Shown piece after piece: positions 23,182 to 34,663 of a DNA stretch of 64,000 nucleotides. Each line of letters opens with the position of its first letter. Position 1 is the first letter of the stretch. Source of the DNA: Burhinus oedicnemus. Lineage: Eukaryota > Chordata > Aves > Charadriiformes > Burhinidae. The stretch covers positions 53,531-117,530 of the forward strand of contig VFFE01008422.1 of assembly GCA_008921705.1 (NCBI GenBank). Reading direction: 5' to 3'. The notes beneath the pieces were generated by a model, which was given only the letters and a program-made list of their open reading frames with translations, was not told the DNA's origin and made no database searches. The position numbers were made by a program, and so were the translations under genes.

Positions 23182-26100
23182 CTGGCCTTTTAAAAAAGAA
23201 AAGAAAGGCTACAGTGAGTTCAGATAGTTGTTGAGGTATTTCCAAAATAGAATATCTATGCAGCAGCTAATAATGTTGTTGAGTTAACTTCCATGAAAGG
23301 GGAAGAGAGTTTAACACAGAATATGAATCACCATTTACTTTCTCATTTCCACTCATCATATTTCTACAGACAAAGGATTTTACAAAACAGTATATAAATC
23401 ATGCTATTCACTCTACAAACATACACATTGTTATAGTCCCCAGTTAATATTCCATACGTCAACAGCAAAATTTCTTTAGACTTCAATAGAACCAAGGTTC
23501 TACTTCCAGTATGAAAGTGCCTTCTATCTATAGAATAAATATAACCTCAGCAATAAAAATGGGAGGTTATGAAGTTGCTCCAGCTTAAACACTGACTACT
23601 ACTGTTCTGATTTTGCTCTTGGGCACCACAGTGGTAAAAATTGAAATGAGACCAAGATGAGTGAAAGTGATATGTACACTCTGACAAACAGGCTACTTTA
23701 TTATGCGGTTTGCACTTGTGCTTTCTATTTCAAAAGAAGATGAAACAGAAGAAAGTGTAGGAAGGCTAAAGGTGGCTGAATAGGCTGAACATCTGCTCTT
23801 AGCTGGAAGAGAAATTCCATGTTTAAATGAACATATATGACTGTAGAAACTGTGCACTGTAGGAGTACATTTCTGCTCTCCTCTTGAGGCCTGAAATATT
23901 GGCATCTATAAGGAAAGAATGAAATCTAACAGCTGTTTCTGCATGGGATTTGGTGAGGATTAGGGACAAATGACACACTATTACATTTCTTGAGCTGAAG
24001 TTGAACAGTTGCAGAGCTCCAGCCTTATTGAACAACCAGCTGTTTTTTCAGTCACTGACTTTTGTAAACTGGTTATATTTGTCTTAATAGGTTTAATGGG
24101 TTCTCCTTCATTCAATTTACCCTTCAGTATAATTTTTGGTTTTAAATGTATTCAGTCATACAGCTGTTGAACTAAACACCAAAGTCTTTACTTAGTTTTC
24201 ACTCAGTCACTATTTACGCAAAACTTGCATCAGTCTCAGGATCTGACCAAAGGGGCCTAACTATGCTGAATTAATCTCATTTCAGCAGCAAAGCAGTGTT
24301 CCCTACCAAATCTACACTGCTCAGAGATATTTTCAGGCTTTGAAAATTCCAGGAATACCTGTACAAACGTGAATGTATCCATCACTGATAACCAAGTATT
24401 TTCAGTTAGTACACATCTGATCAATTTTCCCTGCTAGTTTCCTTCAGTGGCAACATGAGCCCTCCATAAACCCCTTTTTTCTTTCTCTTCCACTTGCTTT
24501 CATGTCTTCTTTCATGTTGCCTCCTGTGTGTGAGTGAAGTCCCACAATAATGTTGCTGTTCCCATTTCCTTTTCTATTGGGAGTTTCATAATTTCAGAGA
24601 GTTGGAAAATAATCAAGTGGACTTTTTTCACCTCTAATTTTCAAGTGTATCTTGTCTGTTTTGCTGGTTTTATGGCCTGTCTTGAGTAAGACATTGGACT
24701 AGATGATGCTAATGTTCCATATCTGTAAAATCCATGCATCTGCTTGTCATTTTTACAGTCAGATTTTTGTTTGTAGCTGCTGCCTTGGTGAACTATGCAG
24801 AAGCTGTAAATATGCTCAAAAGATTTAGAGTTATTTCAGTACTAGGCTCTCTAGATATTAGTTCAAACTGCCATTGTTATTCGATAATGGGTTATTTGTA
24901 CAGTTTTTATCAAATTAAGGCATTTTTTTTACTCTAGACTTGAGTGACTATAGTCATTAGAGGAGGGCAGGAGGTAAAAGATCGTGTTCAAATCCATACC
25001 AGAACTTCTCTAAAATCAGTGTCAACCCTACTCTCTTATTCTTTAGAGAAGTCCATGCAAGGTGTATTTTCCATTCATGTTCTCCAGGCATCAAGAGCCA
25101 TCAATAACACACAAATTTGAAAAATGGACTCCATTAACATATACTGAGTGTATGTTAATATACTCAAGCTGAGTATATAAACTGAGTATATGCTATATAT
25201 AAACTAAGTATATGTTAATATACCCAAATCAGCCTTGAAGTCTTTATGCTACGTTATTTGAAGTGAACCTAAAAGATGATTTACATTCTAAATGAAGAGA
25301 GTACTCTTCTGCTATGGTGTGGAGCTAGAAGAAAGCAGAAATTTGAACTACCTTGCAAAAATAAACACAGATTTAGGGAAAGTATCCAAAATTAACGAGT
25401 GCGGATACTGATTAGGGAGACAAATGTTGGGGAGGCTTTAAAAAACAGACCTAAGCTGGGAATAGACTGTGGAATTTAGTCAAATCTTTTCCAGTACCAC
25501 TTCTACATTTGTTTTCTGTCTCTCACGTGCATGTAGACCTTGTGTCAAATGAAGTCCATGATTTAATCATCAGCTTAATTGTCTTCTGAGATAAGACTTC
25601 TTGTCCCATACCTTTTATGAGACAGATATGTCTGCTGAAATGAAGAACGCTATCATGATAAAGGTAATTCTCTTCCCCTTTTGGATTACCATCATTAATA
25701 GAATTGGAATTGGAAACAAGTAAACAATTGTTCATGAAAATGATCTGGAATGACTGTAAATGAGAAGTGGACCAGATCAGGTTTTTTTCTTCCTATATTA
25801 GTATGATAGCACTAAGGAGCTCGGTGTCTTTTCACTTTTCCCTGGGAAATTACTTTCATCTGCTGATATCATGCTTCAGGATACAACTTCTTCTTTCCAA
25901 CAACAAATGCTTTTTTCTCAGCAAATGTGTGGTAAAGTAAAACTGATAACCTTTGTTAACACTTCCTAGGGCATAATTCAGAGCTCACTAAGGCTTATGG
26001 AAAGACTTCCAATGAACTCTGAAACTAATTCTTCACCAATTTCCTTGTAATTTGTTATGGGTTCTGTTGTCCAATGAGGTATGATCCCATCTATGCCATG

Positions 26101-26770
26101 ACCAAAATTTGATACTTTTGAAAAATTTGTTGTATAAATATGGAAAAAAATATCTTATATCCTGAGACAATATGTTAACAGATGGTAACCTTTGCAGACA
26201 AACTTAATGGAAATCATACAATTACACACCTAAGAAGCTTAATTTATTAAAAAAATCTGAAACATTTAAACAGCTTAACATGACACAGTAGACAGATGTA
26301 ACAAGCAATGAACTTTCAAAGATATCTCATATATTAAATAATCCTTATTTTTTTCCCCTTGTTTCATGCTTGAGGTTTGATCATTTTAGATATTCCGTCT
26401 GCTTTAAGGGCTTCCTATGCAGTGTAGCTGTACTCATATTGTCTAGGAGATGACCAATATGAAGAAATGGGTCTTCTCTCAAAAAACTGCAAGAGAAATA
26501 CCTTCCCTGCATTGTCTTTGTTATTCCCAAATTTAGCATTTTAACTTACGCCATTTTTGGGGGGTTTTTATCTGGGAAATACAGATGTTTAGGAAACATA
26601 CCCGCTTGCCTGCACTGCTTATAAAGTGGCTTTTGGAATCATCTTGGATAGATGTGTAACTTCTTTTTCTACTCTATTTTCAGGGAGCAAGATGCTATAA
26701 GCACATTTACAGGAGTATAGTTACGTTGGTATTTCTTGTAATAGAGAAAATGCTTAAAATAATATCAAAA
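23182..26770. other. Non-coding spacer
   Basis: AT-rich DNA with no gene recognised. A short stretch at about 24684-24725 (gacattggactagatgatgc) may be an old CR1 tail. At 25135-25225 a degenerate repeat of gtatgttaatatac-type units occurs. Confidence 0.5.
25135..25225. repeat. Degenerate AT-rich repeat with palindromic units
   Basis: Repeated gtatgttaatatac and aaactgagtatat units over about 90 bp; the gtatgttaatatac core occurs twice and is nearly self-complementary. Confidence 0.6.
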
Positions 26771-26868
26771 TCATAGAATCATAGAATGGTTTAGGTTGGA
26801 AGGGACCTTAAAGATCATCTAGTTCCAACTCCCTTGCCATGGGCAAGGACACCTCCTACTAGACCAGA
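26771..26868 (-). mobile_element. CR1 3' tail fragment
   Basis: About 98 bp of minus-strand CR1 3'UTR, beginning tcatagaatcatagaatgg and ending acctcctactagaccag. Same subfamily as the copy at 29991. Confidence 0.88.
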
Positions 26869-29343
26869 TTTTGCTTTCTGTGTTTATTTTGCTTTCAGTT
26901 CTTTGTTTCACACAGTTCAAAACTCATAGTGAAACTGAAGATTGCTGAAGTGGTAGGTATCATGTGTTCCAGTAAGACATGCTATATCCTACAAGAACTG
27001 AAAGAAGAGGATTTCATCCAGAAATTGACAGAATTAGGAAAAATGTATCTGCTACTGACCACTTCTCTTGGTGTCCAGTTCCTTAAAATGAATTGCCAGA
27101 TGATGCTTTCCTAGTCATTTGGGAAAATGAATACATTTGATTTCAGCTAAAGTTTGAGCTGACTTCTTACTGAAAAAGCTGCTTGGCTGAAAATGCTAAT
27201 TAATCCCTATTAACCTCTATTACTCATTTGCAATTAAGCTGTCTCAGTAGTGACTTAGTTATTTCCCTCTGAACAGAAGTTCAATAGGAAACACAGCAAA
27301 AGAATTTGAGATGTCAGTGCCATTCCTAGAACGCCACTGTGTTTATCCCATTGATAACCAAACAAGAGTAGAAAAACTAAGAATCATGGGCAATGAGACA
27401 GAGTTAAAAATGGTTCTTAAGGCAAATTACTGGGGCATTGGGAGGAAACTACTTTTGATATGTCTGCACCGTGATTAGGGAACTCTGCTTTCCAGACCGC
27501 CACAGCACAAAATCTGTCTTAAAGCATTCAAACCATGCTGAACTAAAATATGTGTTTATTGTTCAGAAAAAAGATCACCTTCACATACATCTCACAGTTT
27601 CATTAAAATGAGGGTTCATTTTGTAAAATAAATTTATCTTGTTTAAAGAACAATATAAAAAGGTATTTTTTGACTGATCATACGAAGTGCCTGCAAGGAC
27701 GTAATTTAAGGTAACTTCCTCTCCGGCTTTGCCTTTCACCTGTGATGACAAACTTGAATCTTCTCATTGACTGAACAGCAAGAAACAAATGCTTTCCCTC
27801 TCTGATCCCCAAAATGCATCCTGTATATAGCACTTAATTATTTTGTTAACTTCTAAAAAGTTTTAAAAATAAGCATTAGTTTGTTGCAACAACTAAAGGA
27901 AAACTGAAATTTAAAAAAAAATTTTATATTGCTTCTGTGATTTTGATCACTTGGAAAACAAACCTCTGTAAATCAGCTAACAGGGAGAAATTCCTGAGAT
28001 TAATTATTTTAAACTGAAACAGATTTTAAAATGCCAATTTTATAGAATTCAATAAACTAGCATACAGAGTGGGAATGGCAGATTAGACTTAGCCAAATGT
28101 CATCAGCAGATACTGGAACAGAGACTAGAGCTACAACCAAATAAGAAATTGCTTTTTACCCCCCCAATAAAAGAGAGAAGAAACTGAACATAGTTTGAAA
28201 TCTGAAATTCTGAACGTTTCTCCAACCACTCTAGTACTAATCCTTCACCATTAGTGATGTTAAAGGCTTGTTCTGGATACTAACTCAATTCAGATTTTCA
28301 TCACAAGAAAAAGGAAATCAAAAAACCATCAAACCACTGTGACTCTACCCCATGTCTAAGAATGGCCAACCAGCAATATAAAATGAAGTTTTGTAAAAAA
28401 CATCTTATATATTAATATAACTCTTTTTCTCAATCCCCCCCCAAAGAATAACTAACTAAATAAATCATTTTATTCAGAGCTTTTCCCCTGGAAAAATGCC
28501 AAGTGCCACATACAATAACCTAGAAGATTTGATAGAAATTATTGCTGTGTTTTGGGAGGAATGGCAGGTAAGGCTGTACTATGAGCAGACAGACAATACC
28601 CAAGGATAAACTGTCTTGTGAATTCTGTTATGACTTACTGGCCTAACCGCATTCAGTGCCTTCCACTGGGTACTTGTTCATGGATTTTTTTCTGTGTCTA
28701 GTAGTGAACAAACTAGTGAAAATCTTCACTGCAGTCATTAGAGGGAATCCCAAGTCCTGACCATTTGCCTACAGAATCCAGTGACATCTGTTCAATCACA
28801 TTTCTTTACCTGTGGCTTAAGCTTAGGGAGAGGAGGTCCCTTTTTGTGGGACAGGAAAAAAGAAATTAATGTATTTGGGGTTAAAAGACCCCAAATTGAT
28901 TTCTCTGACAGGAGATATGGAGGAGGAGTAGATCAGCACCATTTCTCTGATGCATGTGACTGCTTCCATACTATCTTTACAAAATGCTATCTACAGACAT
29001 ATAAAATGGTTCTGGAAACCTCGGTGACTTCATATTGTGAGTGGAGCATTATGCAGAAAAACTGTTTGATATCACATTCATGCTGGTGTGATTCTTTGCT
29101 GTGGTGCTGCAGGAAAAAAATTATTTTCCTGCACTGTTATAAAAGTTTCTGGTAAAACTATGAGAACCCTGTTAACTTGCTCTTCCAGGAGGTTGTCTAC
29201 AGTTTTCTGTAATTCCTATCACAGGACAATAGTTTTGGATTAATACAGGATGCTCTTCGTGACTTCGGAAACCTGCACTAGAGAACCAACCCAGCATGGG
29301 CTGGTGCCTACCAGATGGTTCAAACAAGTTCTGGTGTTACTTA
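26869..29343. other. Non-coding spacer
   Basis: AT-rich sequence. The longest frame (28781-29155, plus, 124 codons) has no recognisable domain and no splice or promoter context. I see nothing else in it. Confidence 0.5.
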
Positions 29344-29599
29344 GAATCACAGAATCACAGAATCACGGAATTTTCAGAGTTGGAAGGGACCTCTAGAGAT
29401 CATCTAGTCCAACTCCCCTGCTGATGCAGGAATGCCTAGAGCACATTACTCAGGACTGCATCCAGGCGGGTCTTGAAAATCTCCAGAGAAGGGGACTCCA
29501 CAACCTCCCTGGGCAGCCTGTCCCAGTGCTCTGTCACCCTAACCGTAAAGAAGTTTTTTCTTAGGTTTGAATGGAACTTCCTATGTTCCAGCTTGTGCC
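29344..29599 (-). mobile_element. CR1 3' fragment cut by assembly gap
   Basis: Minus-strand CR1 with tail agaatcacagaatcacag, 3'UTR and the last RT codons ([18 protein letters not shown]). It stops at the N run. Confidence 0.88.
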
Positions 29600-29619
29600 N
29601 NNNNNNNNNNNNNNNNNNN
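29600..29619. other. Assembly gap (20 N)
   Basis: Exactly 20 Ns directly inside CR1 sequence; the right side resumes in non-CR1 DNA. Confidence 0.95.
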
Positions 29620-29990
29620 GAGACAGACTTGTTCCAATTTACAAAGACTTTAGGAAACCTTTGGATTTTGACCATTTCCAGAGGAATAGTAGCAGATTCA
29701 GCATAGAGCCCTCCACAAAACAAAAGGTCTTTCATCACTGCAAAAAGAGTCTAATAGTTATGCTTCAACCCTGATCAGAGAAGGCTAAAGAATAAGTGGC
29801 TTTTGCACAATTGAGGAAGAGAAAGAGGAAGACTGGAAGTCATCTTTTCACTCCCAGCCGACACACTTGTGGCTTATCAGAGCACCTGGTGTCAGAATAA
29901 GCAGCTCCCTGAGAAGGGGTAAAGCCACGTGCTCCCATTCCAGAGCCATCACACCTGCTCCTCCACCCCTGGAACACAACCCTGTGAAAT
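29620..29990. other. Non-coding spacer
   Basis: Sequence between the gap and the next CR1; nothing recognised. Confidence 0.5.
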
Positions 29991-31919
29991 TCATAGAATC
30001 ATAGAATGGTTTAGTTTGGAAGGGACCTTAAAGATCATCTAGTTCCAAACCCCCTGCCATGGGCAAGGACACCTCCTACTAGACCAGGTTGCTCAAAGCC
30101 TCATCCAACCTGGCCTTGAACACTTCCAGGGATGGGGCATCCACAACTTCCCTGGGCAACCTGTTCCAGTGCCTCACCACTCTCATAGTGAAAAATTTCT
30201 TCCTGAGATCTAATCTAAATCTTCCCTCTTCCAGCTTGAAGCCATTACCCCTCATCCTACCCTTACATGCCCTTGTAAAAAGTCCCTCTCCAGATTTCTC
30301 GTAGGCCCCTTTCAGATACTGGAAGGCTGCTATAAGGTCTCCCTGGAGCCTTCTCTTCTCCAGGCTGAACAACCCCAACTCTCTCAGCAGAGGGGCTCCA
30401 GCCCTATGATCATCTTCATGGCCCTCCTCTGGACCCACTCCAACAGGTCCATGTCCTTCTTATGCTGGGGGCCCCAGAGCTGGCTGCAGTATTCCAGGTG
30501 GGGTCTCACCAGAGCAGAGCAGAGGGGCAGAATCACCTCCCTCAACATGCTGGCCACGCTTCTCTTGATGCATCCCAGGATGCGATTGGCCTTCTGGGCT
30601 GCGAGCGCACATTGCTGGCTCATGTTGAGCTTCACATCCACTAACACCCCCAAGTCCCTCTCCTCAGGACTGCTCTCCATCCATTCTCCACCCAGCCTGT
30701 ATTTGTGCTGGGGATTGCCCTGACCCAGGTGCAGGACCTTGCACTCAGCCTTGTTGAACTTCATGAGGTTGGCACGAGCCCACCTCTCAAGCCTGTCCAG
30801 GTCCCTCTGCATGGCATCCCTTCCCTCCAGCATGTCGACCGCTCCACACAGCTTGGTGTTGTCAGCAAAATTGCTGAGGGTGCACTCAGTCCCTACATCC
30901 ATGTCCCCAACAAAGATGTTAAATAACGCTGGTCCCAATACAGACCCCTGAGGAACACCACTCGTCACTGCACGCCACTTGGACATCAAGCCTTTGACCG
31001 CAACTCTTTGAGTGTGACCGTCCAGCCAATTCCTTATCCACTGAGTGGTCCATCCATCAAACCCATGTCTCTCCAATTTAGAGACCAGGATGTCATGCGG
31101 GGACAGTGTCAAATGCCTTGCACAAGTCCAGGTAGATGACACCTGTTGCTCTCCCCTTATCCACCATCACTGTAACCCCATTGTAGAAGGCCATCAAGTT
31201 TGTCAGGCACAATTTGCCCTTAGTGAAGCCATGTTGGCTATCACTAATCACCTCCTTCTTTTCCATGGGCTTTAGCAGAGTTTCCAGGAGGATCTGCTCC
31301 ATGATCTTGCTGGGCACAGAGCTGAGACTGACTGGCCTGTAGTTCCCCGGGTCTTCTTTTTTCCCTTTTTGAAAGTGGGGGTTATGTTTCCCCTTTTCCA
31401 GTCAGTGGGAACTTCACTGGACTGCCACGACTTCTCAGATATGATGGATAGTGGCTTAGCAACTTCATCTGTCAGTTCCCTCAGGACTCACAGATGAATC
31501 TCATCAGGTCCCATGGACTTGTGCACATTCAGGTTCCTCAGCTGGTCTTGAACCTGGTCTTCTCCTACAGTGGGTGGTTCCTCATTCTCCCAGTCCCTGC
31601 CTTTGCCTTCTGCAACATGGGCAGCGTGGTCAGAACCTTTACCAGTGAAGACCGAGGCAAAAAAGTCATTGAGTACCTCAGCCTTGTCCATGTCCCAGGT
31701 GACCAGGTCTCCCGTTTCCTTCCTGAGTGGGCCCACATTCTCCCTAGTCTTCCTTTTGTCCCTGATATACCCATAGAAGGCTTTCTTGTTGCCCCTGATG
31801 CCCCTGGCTAGATTTAACTCTCTCTGGGCTTTAGCTTTCCTAACCTGATCCTTGGATGCTTGGACAGTTTCTCTGTATTCCTCCCAGGCTGCCTTTCCTT
31901 GCTTCCACCCTCTGTAGGC
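29991..31919 (-). mobile_element. CR1 LINE, 5'-truncated in linker
   Basis: Minus-strand CR1 from the tail tcatagaatcatagaatgg at 29991 through 3'UTR, complete RT and part of the linker, ending after cttccaccctctgtaggc at about 31919. Very similar to the copy at 1922-4862 and to the 55.9-58.2 kb element, so the same subfamily. Confidence 0.92.
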
Positions 31920-31964
31920 GGAGAAATTAGGTGGTTTCTGTTCTTCATCAGGCCACCAGAGCAC
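30079..31964 (-). pseudogene. CR1 reverse transcriptase remnant
   Basis: Pieces in different frames. 31964-31488: linker ([19 protein letters not shown]) to [11 protein letters not shown], the first residues coming from non-CR1 flank. 31317-31093: RT with [18 protein letters not shown] and [11 protein letters not shown]. 31142-30384: 252 residues with [15 protein letters not shown] (motif B), [17 protein letters not shown] (motif C) and the thumb. 30438-30079: C-terminal. The catalytic FADD box has become FADN, so the polymerase would be inactive even if the frameshifts were absent. Confidence 0.9.
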
Positions 31965-32614
31965 TGCATGGTTAATGCCTGCTTGCCATGTATTAGTATT
32001 CCTTGTAGTACAGCATTGTCTAAGAATAACAACTAAAAATGCATGACCCTTCTCATAGCCTTGCTTTCCATTTCAAATCAGTTGCACCTTTCTCTAATTC
32101 ATTAGAGAAAAGTGATGTTATCAATGTATGAGACTCAGTTTACCTTGTAGCTTTTTGTAGTTAAATGAACCTTCAGTTTTAATGAACATTTGTGGTTTTC
32201 AGTGTTCCCAGAATTCTGGTGTTTCTAATAAGCAGCTGGTAAGTTGGATGTTTTCAGGTTTACTTTTTATGAATATTGGCAAGGGGAAAATAGGTTTTCA
32301 GGAAGCACACTTTTTTTCTTTTAAAGCAAACCAAAATTCATACACATGAAGTCATGCACATCCACAAAGTAGAATGAAAATGTGTCTCGATAGAAGAGGG
32401 AGGGGAGAGAAAGTAAGAATAATAATTTTTTTGTCCTTCATTCAAATAACTAACAGTATGTCCTTCTAACATATGAAGCAGGAAACAAGGCCTGAAAGTA
32501 AAAAAAATGTAAATATTCACATAATTTCTTCCCGTAACCTCAAGAGTATGAAAATATTTTCTTTTAACATTTGATTACTTAGCTTAATTGCTTCCAGTGT
32601 CAGTGGAAGACTTT
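31965..32614. other. Non-coding spacer between two CR1 copies
   Basis: AT-rich sequence with no recognised feature. Confidence 0.5.
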
Positions 32615-34574
32615 ACAATCACATAATCACAGAACGGTAGGGGTTGGAAGGGACCTTCAAAGATCATGTAGTCCAACCCCCCTGCCAGAGCAGGGTCACC
32701 TAGAGCAGGTTGGACAGGATGGCGTCCAGGTGGGTTTTGAATATCTCCAGAGAAGGAGACTCCACCACCTCTCTGGGCAGCCTCTTCCAGTGCTCTGCCA
32801 CCCTCAAAGTAAAGAAGTTTTTCCTCATGTTCAGATGGAATTTCCTGTGTTCCATTTTGTGCCTGTTGCCCCTTGTCCTGTCGCTTGGCACCAGTGAAAA
32901 AAGACTGGTCCCATCCTCTTGACACTTGCCCTTTAGATATTGATAAGCATTGATGAGATCCCCCCCTCAGCCTTCTCTTCTCCAGGCTAAACAGACCCAG
33001 GTCTCTCAGCCTTTCCTCATAACAGAAGTGCTCCAGTCCCTTCATCATCTTTGTAGCCCTCTGCTGCACTCTCTCCAGTAGTTCCCTGTCCTTCTTGAAC
33101 TGGGGTGCCCAGAACTGGACACAGGACTCCAGATGTGGCTTCACCAGGGCAGAGCGGAGGGGGAGGATGACCTCCCTCGACCTGCTGGCCACTCTACTTT
33201 TAATGCACCCCAGGAGACCATTGGCCTTCTTGGCCACAAGGGCACATTGCTGGCTCATGGTCAACTTGTCGACCACCAGGACTCCCAGGTCCCTCGCTGC
33301 AGAGCTGCTTTCCAGCAGGTCAGCCCCTAACCTGTACTGGTGCATGGGGTTATTCCTCCCCAGGTGCAGGACCCTACACTTGCCCTTGTTGAACTTCATG
33401 AGGTTTCTCTCTGCCCAACTCTCCAGCCTGTCCAGGTCTCGCTAAATGGCAGCACAGCCTTCCGGTGTGTCAGCCACCCCTCCCAGTTTTGTGTCACCAG
33501 CAAACTTGCTGAGGGTACATTCTGTCCCTTCATCCAGGTCATTGATGAAGATGTTGAACAAGACTAGACCCAGTCCTGACCCCTGGGGAACACCACCTCC
33601 AACTGGACTGTGCTCTGCTGATCACAACCCTCTGAGTTCTGCCTTTCAGCCAGTTCTCAATCCACCTCACTGTCCACTCATCCAAGCCACACTTCCTAAG
33701 CTTGCCTATGAGGATGTTATGGGAGACAGTGTCAAAAGCCTTGCTGAAGTCAAGGTACACAACGTCCACTGCTCTCCCCTCGCCCACTCAGCCAGTCATT
33801 CCATCATAGAAGGCTTTCAGATTGGTCAAGCATGGTTTCACCTTGGTGAATCCATGTTGACCACTCCCGATAACCTTCTCTTCCTCCACATGCTTAGAGG
33901 TGACATCCAGAATGAGCTGTTCCATCATCTTTCCAGAGATGGAGGTGAGGCTGACTGGCCTGTAGTTTCCCGGGTCTTCCTTCTTGTCCTTATTGGAGAC
34001 TGGAGAGACATTGGCTTTCCTCCAGTCCTCAGGCACCTCGCCTGTTCTCCATGACCTTTCAAAGATGATGGAGAGTGGCTTAGCAGTAACATCTGCCAGC
34101 TCCCTCAGCACTCGCGGGTGCATCCCATCAGGGCCCATGGATTTGTGGGTGTCGAGTTTGCCTAAATGATCTCTAACCCAATCCTCCTTGATCAAGGGAG
34201 AGTCTTCCTTTCTCCAGGCTCTCTCTCTTGCCTCCAGGGTCTGGGATTCCTGAGGGCCAGCCTTAGCAGTAAAGACTGAAGCAAAGGCGGCATTCAGTAA
34301 CTCCGCCTTCTCTGCATCCTCCGTCATCAGGGCACCCACCTCATTCAGCAGTGGGCCTAATCTTCCTTTTGCTACTGATGTACTTGAAGAAGCCCTTCTT
34401 GATGTCCTTGACATCCCTTGCCAGATTTAATTCCAAGTGGGCCTTAGCCTTCCTCATTGCATCTCTGCATACTCTGATAACGTTCCTATGCTTCTCCCAA
34501 GTGGCCAGTACCTTTTTCCACATTCTGTAAACTTCCTTCTTCCATCTGAGTTTTTCCAGAAGCTCCTTGCTCAA
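32584..34574 (-). pseudogene. CR1 reverse transcriptase remnant
   Basis: 34574-34341 and 34414-33788 encode the linker and RT N-terminus (HKSMGPDGMHPRVLRELAD, NYRPVSLTSISGKMMEQL, GQHGFTKVKPCLTNL). 33787-33539 has VYLDFSKAFDTVSHN (motif A) and then loses the frame near 33600, at the motif-B region. 33399-32584 starts after motif C ([20 protein letters not shown]) and gives the thumb, with a frame change in the C-terminal part; the alternative frame 32891-32700 carries [18 protein letters not shown]. Multiple frameshifts; not functional. Confidence 0.88.
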
Positions 34575-34663
34575 CCATGCCTCCTTTGCTTGATTTCTTG
34601 CTCCTAGGGAAGCACAGATCTTGAGCTTGGAGGAAGTGTTGCTTGAATATTAACCAGCTTATT
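32615..34663 (-). mobile_element. CR1 LINE, 5'-truncated at endonuclease end
   Basis: Minus-strand CR1, a subfamily distinct from its neighbour at 30 kb (3'UTR cggtaggggttggaaggg, cccccctgccagagcagg). It extends from 3'UTR through RT and linker to the end of the endonuclease (cttgaatattaaccagctt) at about 34663. Confidence 0.9.

Noticed and set aside
24684..24725. Possible old CR1 tail (gacattggactagatgatgc)
   Set aside because: Only about 20 bp of similarity; too short to call as a separate element.
28781..29155. 124-codon plus-strand frame
   Set aside because: Low-complexity Cys/Ser-rich composition without any domain or exon boundaries; nothing supports coding.
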